Positions 1-4,401 of a stretch of 5,218 nt of DNA are shown here, one piece after another. Positions within the stretch are counted from its first letter, which is position 1, and each line of letters begins with the position of its first letter. The notes below the pieces were generated by a model. That model did not search any database. It was not told where the DNA came from and was given only the letters and a program-made list of their open reading frames with translations. Where the stretch lies: the NCBI GenBank assembly GCA_963649625.1, contig CAVJIP010000129.1, forward strand, positions 1 to 5,218, read 5' to 3'. Source of the stretch: HGM13006 sp963649625. Lineage in GTDB: Bacteria > Bacillota > Clostridia > Oscillospirales > Oscillospiraceae. Both the position numbers and the translations under genes were made by a program.

Positions 1-542
1 GCCTGAATCAGCAGACAGGCAAAGATTTCAAGATGATAGGCTCCCTGGGGCAGAATCAGCGTCCCTGTGGTATTCTCCTGAAAAAAGCCTTCTTCCTTGT
101 ATAAATCCAGATCACCGAACATTTCGCTGTTTTCCATGTGATGCCCATAGAGCAGAGAATAGGAATCGGTAAAATCCCGATGATTTCGTGTGTCCAGGAA
201 AATGCTCCCGGCCAGGGCAAAATTGCCGTAAACATCCTGATTGATATAGGTCAGGTTGGTGCTGCCCTGGAGGACAGGGTAATCAATGCCGGTGTTGTCC
301 AGGGTGACCCAGGCGCAGACATCCGGGTTGACGGCCAAAAGCTCTGCAAAGGAGGCGCCGTCCTCCTCCGGCTCCGGGTCGGGCTTTAGCTTTGCCATAT
401 CCGCCTGAACATTCTGGGCGGCGGAATAAATCTGGTTGTTATCCCACAGGGCATAGGCCGCATAGGCCCCCGCCAGACACAGGCAAAGGATAATGACCAG
501 GTTTACCAGTGCATTTGCGGCCTTGAGCATCCATCTGGACAT
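1..542 (-). CDS. srtB: Class B sortase, N-terminal part (3' end beyond window)
   Basis: Membrane-anchored cysteine transpeptidase, probably the enzyme that joins the pilin subunits encoded just upstream and/or attaches them to the wall. The window holds 180 complete codons with no stop, so the gene runs off the left edge. Residues 10-31 form an N-terminal membrane anchor after a short basic start. The class B core follows: WVTLDNTGIDYPVLQ near 78-92, GSIFLDTRN at 112-120, and LYGHHM at 131-136, where His134 matches the catalytic His of the family. MFGDLDLY (141-148) is also typical. The catalytic Cys (TLxTC-type motif) and Arg lie outside the window and cannot be checked. It follows the backbone pilin gene after a 98-nt gap, as in streptococcal FCT islands. 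The start is uncertain: ATG at 542 gives the expected anchor, but the best Shine-Dalgarno is 25 nt upstream. Family assignment is firm; the role in pilus polymerisation is inferred from context. Confidence 0.9.
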   Translation of the reverse strand, partial: MSRWMLKAANALVNLVIILCLCLAGAYAAYALWDNNQIYSAAQNVQADMAKLKPDPEPEEDGASFAELLAVNPDVCAWVTLDNTGIDYPVLQGSTNLTYINQDVYGNFALAGSIFLDTRNHRDFTDSYSLLYGHHMENSEMFGDLDLYKEEGFFQENTTGTLILPQGAYHLEIFACLLIQ

Positions 543-567
543 GATTCTTCTCGGGCCAATGCCCCGC

Positions 568-573
568 TCCTTT
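568..573 (-). promoter_or_regulatory. Shine-Dalgarno AAGGAG upstream of the sortase gene, unusually distant
   Basis: The minus strand reads AAGGAG here, the only strong ribosome site in the 98-nt gap between pilin and sortase. It lies 25 nt from the ATG at 542. An in-frame ATT at 560-558 sits 7 nt away, the ideal spacing. CGGG (566-563) and CCCG (555-552) can pair as a small hairpin between the site and the ATG, which would shorten the effective distance to about 10 nt. A weaker GAGAAG lies about 5 nt before the ATG. The gap also holds a CCCC/GGGG palindrome (582-590 region) but no U-rich tail, so I do not call a terminator. Confidence 0.45.
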
Positions 574-640
574 CAAGGCTTCCCCAGGGGCATCCGGGGC
601 GGGACAGGCCCTGAATGCTCAAAAGAGGGAGGAAGGATTT

Positions 641-1708
641 TCAGCTTTCCCGGCGCAGGCTCTTTCTGGTCACGAAGAACACCAGGCCCGCACACACGGC
701 CAGCAGAAGCAGGATGTAGGGCAGGGAGTCCAGGTTGACGCCGGTGTCGACTTCTTTTGTTTTTTCATTAACAACCACAACGCTTTTTTCATCACCATTT
801 GCCACGGTAAATTCAGCCGCCTTACTCAGGTTCTCGGCACTGTCAATCACATAACCCTTCAGCGTGTACTCCGACCCTAGCTGTGTACCTTCGACCACGG
901 AGACCTTGACGCCAGCGGGGATGTTGGCAAAGGTGGTTGCTCCATCCTTTTCAGACAATTTCAGGGTTGTGGTGTAAGTAAAAGTCTCTTTACCTGTGCT
1001 GTTCTCCGGCACTGTCCAATTATCGGGATCTACCTCTTCTCCGGCTACCTTGATTTTGGTGAGCACTTGCTGTTCAGAGGTCAATGTGACGGTGATGGAA
1101 AACTCATCGGTTTCATTGGCCATGTTGCCCTGAACGTCCTTGGCCACGGTGAAGGAGCCGGTGCTAAAGGTATTTTCAAAAGTGTCAGTTTTTTTGCCGT
1201 CTGTATCTTTGGCGATGTAATAGGTAATGCCACCTTCTTTTTTGTTACCAATGACCAATTTATGATTGACGTTGTCGTACTCAACCAAAATGGTAACATG
1301 GATGGTCTTATCGGTGTAGGTCACACCAGCGGTCTGGCCAGCAATTTCGTTAATGGTGTATTGATAGATGCCAGCCACGCTATAAGAGGGAACGTTAACA
1401 GTTATGCCTTGCGCTTTGCTGTTCGCTGTCACCTCATAACTATTGTTCTGGCCGATAGTAATCATTGGCACTACATCGTTTCCCGCTACAGGGCTATCGG
1501 TGCACGCGATGACGAAGTTCAAGGTTTCACCGGGGACAAGGTCAGAGGCGGAGGTGTAGGTTTTCTTGATGGTAAAGCTGGTTGACTCTGAGGCTGCGTA
1601 ATTGCCGTCCCACTCCTCTTCCCCATTAGTTGGGTCCGTGGCCAGCACGCCAGTACACAGGCTCATGGCGAACACAAGCGCCAGCAAAATAGAACATAAT
1701 TTCTTCAT
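641..1708 (-). CDS. FctA/Spy0128-type two-domain backbone pilin with non-LPXTG sorting signal
   Basis: Secreted, wall-anchored pilin of 355 aa, likely the main shaft subunit. Residues 1-23 are a Sec signal peptide (basic MKK, hydrophobic core, VLA before the cut). Domain 1 (about 44-182) resembles the streptococcal pilin isopeptide-linkage domain: TIKKTY (Lys48/49), YTINE (Glu121), GVTYTDKTIHVTILVEY, then TFENTF (Asn179). Domain 2 (about 185-316) is a second Ig-like domain beginning FTVAKDVQGNMAN (Lys190), with VSVVEGT (Glu273) and VVVNEKT (Asn314). Each Lys/Glu/Asn set fits an internal Lys-Asn isopeptide bond; this is inferred, not shown. The tail has VDTG (320-323), LDSLPY, a membrane segment (331-346) and basic RKSLRR, which is a sortase signal without LPXTG. 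The size and two-domain plan are close to Spy0128 of S. pyogenes. The gene sits between the SipA-like and sortase genes. The start at 1708 is fixed by AAGAGGT 7 nt upstream. An ancillary rather than backbone role cannot be excluded. Confidence 0.87.
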   Translation of the reverse strand: MKKLCSILLALVFAMSLCTGVLATDPTNGEEEWDGNYAASESTSFTIKKTYTSASDLVPGETLNFVIACTDSPVAGNDVVPMITIGQNNSYEVTANSKAQGITVNVPSYSVAGIYQYTINEIAGQTAGVTYTDKTIHVTILVEYDNVNHKLVIGNKKEGGITYYIAKDTDGKKTDTFENTFSTGSFTVAKDVQGNMANETDEFSITVTLTSEQQVLTKIKVAGEEVDPDNWTVPENSTGKETFTYTTTLKLSEKDGATTFANIPAGVKVSVVEGTQLGSEYTLKGYVIDSAENLSKAAEFTVANGDEKSVVVVNEKTKEVDTGVNLDSLPYILLLLAVCAGLVFFVTRKSLRRES

Positions 1709-1741
1709 GTCAAATACCTCTTGTTCAAAGTAGATTTTTAT
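1709..1741 (-). promoter_or_regulatory. AT-rich leader with strong ribosome site before the backbone pilin gene
   Basis: This 33-nt spacer separates the sipA-like stop codon from the pilin ATG. It is A-rich on the coding strand and contains AAGAGGT at 1722-1716, 7 nt before the ATG. Its GAGGTATTT is nearly the same as the GGAGGTATTT before the 603-aa surface protein gene. It gives the pilin its own ribosome entry, unlike the two preceding overlapping genes. I see no -35 partner for the TATAA-like bases, so I do not call a promoter. Confidence 0.5.
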
Positions 1742-2293
1742 TTATAAGCCCCGCCGGCGCAGAATGGTAATCACCTTGGCCTGAATCTGCGCCAGGGGAA
1801 TCGGGCCGAAGTCCCGGCTGTCCTGGGCCTGGGTGCGATAATCCCCCAGGATAAACACCTGGCCTTGGGGCACGGAATAGGGATAAGTCAGGCCCTCCCC
1901 CGGATAGGTGGGGTAAAGGATCTCCCCGGACTGGGCGGTTCCGTTGACCAAAAGGGTGCCGCTGTCGTCCAGTGTCACCACGTCCCCGGCCCTGGCGGCA
2001 ATGCGGCCAATGTGGGCTTCTCCCTGGACGGTGTACACCACCACATCGTTTTTTACATATTCCCCTTGGAGGCGGAAGCCGATCACCAGATCGCCGTCCT
2101 TTACCGCCGGGAACATATCGCTGCCGCTGGCCTGGGTCATGAGAAACACATGGGTGAGCAGCAGCCACAGAGCCGCCAGGAAAAACAGGAGCCTGCCCAG
2201 AAGGGCCACATAGCCCTGGCGAAGGAGCACACGGTTTCTCCGGCCTGCGATTATGCTCTGGTTGGTCTCTCGAGTGCTATGAATAGTCCTCAT
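1742..2293 (-). CDS. sipA: SipA-like signal-peptidase-fold pilus assembly protein, catalytic dyad missing
   Basis: A 183-aa membrane protein with the type I signal peptidase fold. A basic cytoplasmic start is followed by one membrane segment (about 34-52) and the family boxes on the outer side. The catalytic-Ser box reads SGSDMFPAV (56-64), so the residue just before Met-x-Pro, normally the nucleophile Ser, is Asp59. The general-base box reads HIGRIAARAGD (94-104), so the usual Lys before Arg is Gly96. The last box, GDYR...DSRDFGPI (150-165), is intact. As I recall, S. pyogenes SipA shows the same Ser-to-Asp and Lys-to-Gly replacement and is needed for pilus polymerisation without being an active peptidase. 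The neighbours here (pilin and class B sortase downstream) fit that role. ATG at 2293 is chosen because AAAGGG lies 6 nt upstream and the overlap with the preceding gene is only 17 nt. An upstream in-frame ATG at 2353 would add an implausible N-terminus inside that gene. Confidence 0.88.
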   Translation of the reverse strand: MRTIHSTRETNQSIIAGRRNRVLLRQGYVALLGRLLFFLAALWLLLTHVFLMTQASGSDMFPAVKDGDLVIGFRLQGEYVKNDVVVYTVQGEAHIGRIAARAGDVVTLDDSGTLLVNGTAQSGEILYPTYPGEGLTYPYSVPQGQVFILGDYRTQAQDSRDFGPIPLAQIQAKVITILRRRGL

Positions 2294-2600
2294 CACCGGC
2301 CCTTTCATAGTCCTCATAGCTTCGGCTGCGCTCCTCCTCCAGCAGGGCATCATATCTGGCCCGCTCGGCGGAGAGGGCGGCCTCGTAGAGGGCGTTCAAT
2401 TCTCCCAGCTTTTTCCACACGTCCGCCTCCCGGAGGCCCCCAAAGAGGGCCCTTTGGAAGTGAACCTGACGGAGCCATTTCTGAATCCGCCTTTGCTCAT
2501 GATTCAGGGGGGCGGCGGTGGTGAAGCCGGGTCTGCCCCGGTGCTTTGCACCTTTGGAGGCGGCAGAGCCTTTGGGGCTTTTATTCCCACTACTGGGCAT
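2277..2600 (-). CDS. Small coiled-coil-like protein of unknown function in the pilus operon
   Basis: A 107-aa protein I cannot assign to a named family. It has no signal peptide or membrane segment, so it should be cytoplasmic. Residues 1-30 are basic and rich in Ser, Gly and Lys, probably disordered. Residues 34-92 look helical, with FGG (53-55) followed by ADVWKKLGELNALYEAALSA and RARYDALLEEE. The tail (94-107) is acidic and Tyr-rich. The pattern of F-x-G, then VW, spaced Leu and Tyr, recalls the short N-terminal domain of DivIVA-type proteins, but this is only a resemblance. It overlaps the upstream surface protein gene by 11 nt and the downstream sipA-like gene by 17 nt, and has its own AGGAG 5 nt before the ATG. 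This indicates coupled translation and a real gene. Possible jobs include bringing the assembly machinery to a site in the cell, but nothing in the sequence proves this. Confidence 0.78.
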   Translation of the reverse strand: MPSSGNKSPKGSAASKGAKHRGRPGFTTAAPLNHEQRRIQKWLRQVHFQRALFGGLREADVWKKLGELNALYEAALSAERARYDALLEEERSRSYEDYERAGDEDYS

Positions 2601-4401
2601 TTTGGCTCCTGCGCTTTCTCAGGGTCAGCACCCCGCCGCAGGCCACCAGGCCCAGAATCAGGACGTAGGGAAGGGTGTCCAGGCCAATTCCGGTGTCAAT
2701 GGTGGCGGTCTTTTCATTGTTGACCACTACCGTAACATTTTTGTTTGGCATGGTGAAGGAAATGCTCTTTTTATCCTCTCCGGCAGCATATTCTAAGTCG
2801 CTCGTAGTACCGTTGCCTATGGTGTTTGTGTAGCCGTCAGGTTCCTCCGACACTGTCACCACTGCGCCCACGGGGACGGTAATTTCTTTTGTCCCGTCAG
2901 CCTTGAGTTGGAATGTTTGCGGCGTACCTTGATTTACGGTCACGGTGAAGGTGAACGCCTTGGTCATGTCGGCCATGTTGCCGGAGACGGTCTTTTTGAC
3001 GGTGAGGGTTTTGGTGGGGACTTTCTCCCACTGGGCCACCAGGCGGACGTGGGTGGGGAGCTGTACGGCACCCCCGGCGGCATAAGTGCCTTCCATGTAC
3101 TTGCTATTGAACGACATTGTCTTATTATTGCCACGTTTGTCTGCCGCATCCGTTACGGTGCAATCGGTGTACCAGGTGGCACTCCAGCCAGCAAACTGGT
3201 AGCCATTTTGGAGGGCTTCTGCCTCTGCCGCAGCCGAAATGGTGTTGGCATAGTGTTTCCAGCTTTTTATATCAGTAGTATTGTTATAGGCATAAGCGAA
3301 CTGTGTCCCGCTGGTCAGCACACCGGCATCTGTTCCTGTGCCGTAATTATTACTGCTATTTGCAACCGCCCAGGTGGGGGACTTGAAGGCGGAACCAGCG
3401 GAGAGAGTCCAAGGCAGCTCCCCATAGCTATACTCCACATACACCGGGGTAGGCACCTTGGCAGTTTTAATAAGGATAAAATAACCCGCCTTTTCGCTGT
3501 TACTGCCCTGATGGCTGAAGTTGCTTTTCTCGACATCTAGCGTCACCGTATATTTGCTGTCAGAATACGCTGAGTCATCCAAGGTATAAAATACTCTTAA
3601 CGCACGTCCGTCTTTCCAAGTCCCACAGCTAACGTATGGAGCTCGGTTTTCCCAGGCGCACGCCACAATGACCTGGGTCACATAATAGCCCTCTGCCGCC
3701 GTAATGCTCAGTTTGATTTGATTGCTATTACCAAAGCAAGTACCCAGGGTCGTTCCGCTTAGTGTTGCTCCTACACTATTAGAATTGCTATAGGAAAGCA
3801 GCTTTTCACCCAGCGTTACAGAAGTTACTGTGCTGTTTCCGGCTCCCTTTCCGTCTCCTTTTTCCCCCGTACCTGTGAAAGTATCCCAGACAACATTCAG
3901 GTTTGCACTGTAGCCGCCACTTTGGCCAGGGCCGGCCTCCTCCGCCTCATAGAGCCCCAACTCCTCCATTTTTGCAATCAGGGCCTTCTCCTGCTCATCG
4001 GAGAGCTCCATCTCATCTATCAGATCTCCATATTTATCCACGAGTGCCTGCATCTCTTCCCGGGTCTCGCAGGCCATGAGCTTGTTATAAAGCTCCTCCG
4101 CTGTCAGCTCTGTGCCTTGCTGCGGATCCTCTTGGTCGTCCTGACCCTCCGGCTCATTCTGGCCCTCTTGGTCGTCCTGACCCTCCGGGTCATTCTGGCC
4201 CTCTTGGTCATCCTGGTCTTCTTGCTGGCCCTGTTCGTCCTCCTGGACGCCAGGCGTGGGGCTCACCCCTGCCTCCACTGTGGAGCCCTCCTCCCCGGTG
4301 GCAGACACCAGGGGCATGGCTCCCACCAGGCAGACGCAGCACAGCAGCAAAGCAATCAGCCTGAGGGAAAATGTCTTTGTTTTCCTGCTTTTCTTGTTCA
4401 T
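2590..4401 (-). CDS. Large wall-anchored surface protein, probable ancillary or tip pilin
   Basis: A secreted protein of 603 aa. Residues 1-34 are a long signal peptide ending VSA. Residues 53-96 are a Gln/Asp/Glu-rich low-complexity stretch built from six-residue EGQxDx units. Residues 98-155 form a charged helical segment (TAEELYNKLMACETREEM onward). Residues 165-325 are a beta-rich region of unknown type with Cys222, Cys248 and Cys259. Residues about 385-460 end in GYQFAGW and LVAQWEK, as in InlB/Flg_new-type repeats. Residues 464-562 form an Ig-like pilin domain (LTVKKTVSGNMADM, Lys469/470; VSEEPDGY, Glu519; VVVNNEKT, Asn561) resembling domain 2 of the 355-aa pilin. The end is IDTG (568-571), LDTLPY, a membrane segment and basic RKRR. 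Its place ahead of sipA, pilin and sortase matches the ancillary pilin Cpa, but I find no convincing thioester domain. The start at 4401 has GGAGGT 6 nt upstream and overlaps the previous stop as ATGA; an upstream ATG at 4431 would put that ribosome site inside the gene. Confidence 0.85.
   Translation of the reverse strand: MNKKSRKTKTFSLRLIALLLCCVCLVGAMPLVSATGEEGSTVEAGVSPTPGVQEDEQGQQEDQDDQEGQNDPEGQDDQEGQNEPEGQDDQEDPQQGTELTAEELYNKLMACETREEMQALVDKYGDLIDEMELSDEQEKALIAKMEELGLYEAEEAGPGQSGGYSANLNVVWDTFTGTGEKGDGKGAGNSTVTSVTLGEKLLSYSNSNSVGATLSGTTLGTCFGNSNQIKLSITAAEGYYVTQVIVACAWENRAPYVSCGTWKDGRALRVFYTLDDSAYSDSKYTVTLDVEKSNFSHQGSNSEKAGYFILIKTAKVPTPVYVEYSYGELPWTLSAGSAFKSPTWAVANSSNNYGTGTDAGVLTSGTQFAYAYNNTTDIKSWKHYANTISAAAEAEALQNGYQFAGWSATWYTDCTVTDAADKRGNNKTMSFNSKYMEGTYAAGGAVQLPTHVRLVAQWEKVPTKTLTVKKTVSGNMADMTKAFTFTVTVNQGTPQTFQLKADGTKEITVPVGAVVTVSEEPDGYTNTIGNGTTSDLEYAAGEDKKSISFTMPNKNVTVVVNNEKTATIDTGIGLDTLPYVLILGLVACGGVLTLRKRRSQNAQ
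4128..4216. repeat. 36-bp tandem coding repeat (two full copies plus 17 bp)
   Basis: Copies lie at 4128-4163 and 4164-4199 and differ at a single base. A 17-bp partial copy at 4200-4216 has one mismatch, after which the sequence diverges. The period of 36 is a multiple of three and encodes a 12-residue unit made of two EGQ hexads, giving an acidic Gln-rich stalk behind the signal peptide of the surface protein. Such units often gain or lose copies by slippage or recombination without breaking the frame. I infer a flexible spacer that holds the outer domains away from the cleaved N-terminus. Confidence 0.85.

Noticed and set aside
574..640. Terminator between pilin and sortase
   Set aside because: Only short GC stems are possible and no run of T follows on the coding strand; the genes are probably cotranscribed.
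1067..1585. Plus-strand open frame of 172 codons
   Set aside because: It lies opposite the pilin gene, has no recognisable domain and no strong ribosome site; it is a shadow of the coding strand.
1723..1750. Promoter before the backbone pilin (TATAA-like bases)
   Set aside because: No -35 element at a suitable distance; the sequence upstream is GC-rich coding DNA of the sipA-like gene.
2294..2353. Longer sipA-like protein starting at ATG 2353
   Set aside because: It would overlap the 107-aa gene by 77 nt and add a non-hydrophobic tail; ATG 2293 has AAAGGG at good spacing.
3650..3740. Thioester adhesin motif (VTQVIVACAW, with Cys222) as in Cpa
   Set aside because: The motif does not match the TQ-x-A-[IV]-W form, and the nearest upstream Cys is only about 20 residues away, far closer than in known thioester domains.
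4128..4216. 36-bp repeats as a CRISPR array
   Set aside because: The copies are directly abutting with no spacers and encode an in-frame peptide repeat.
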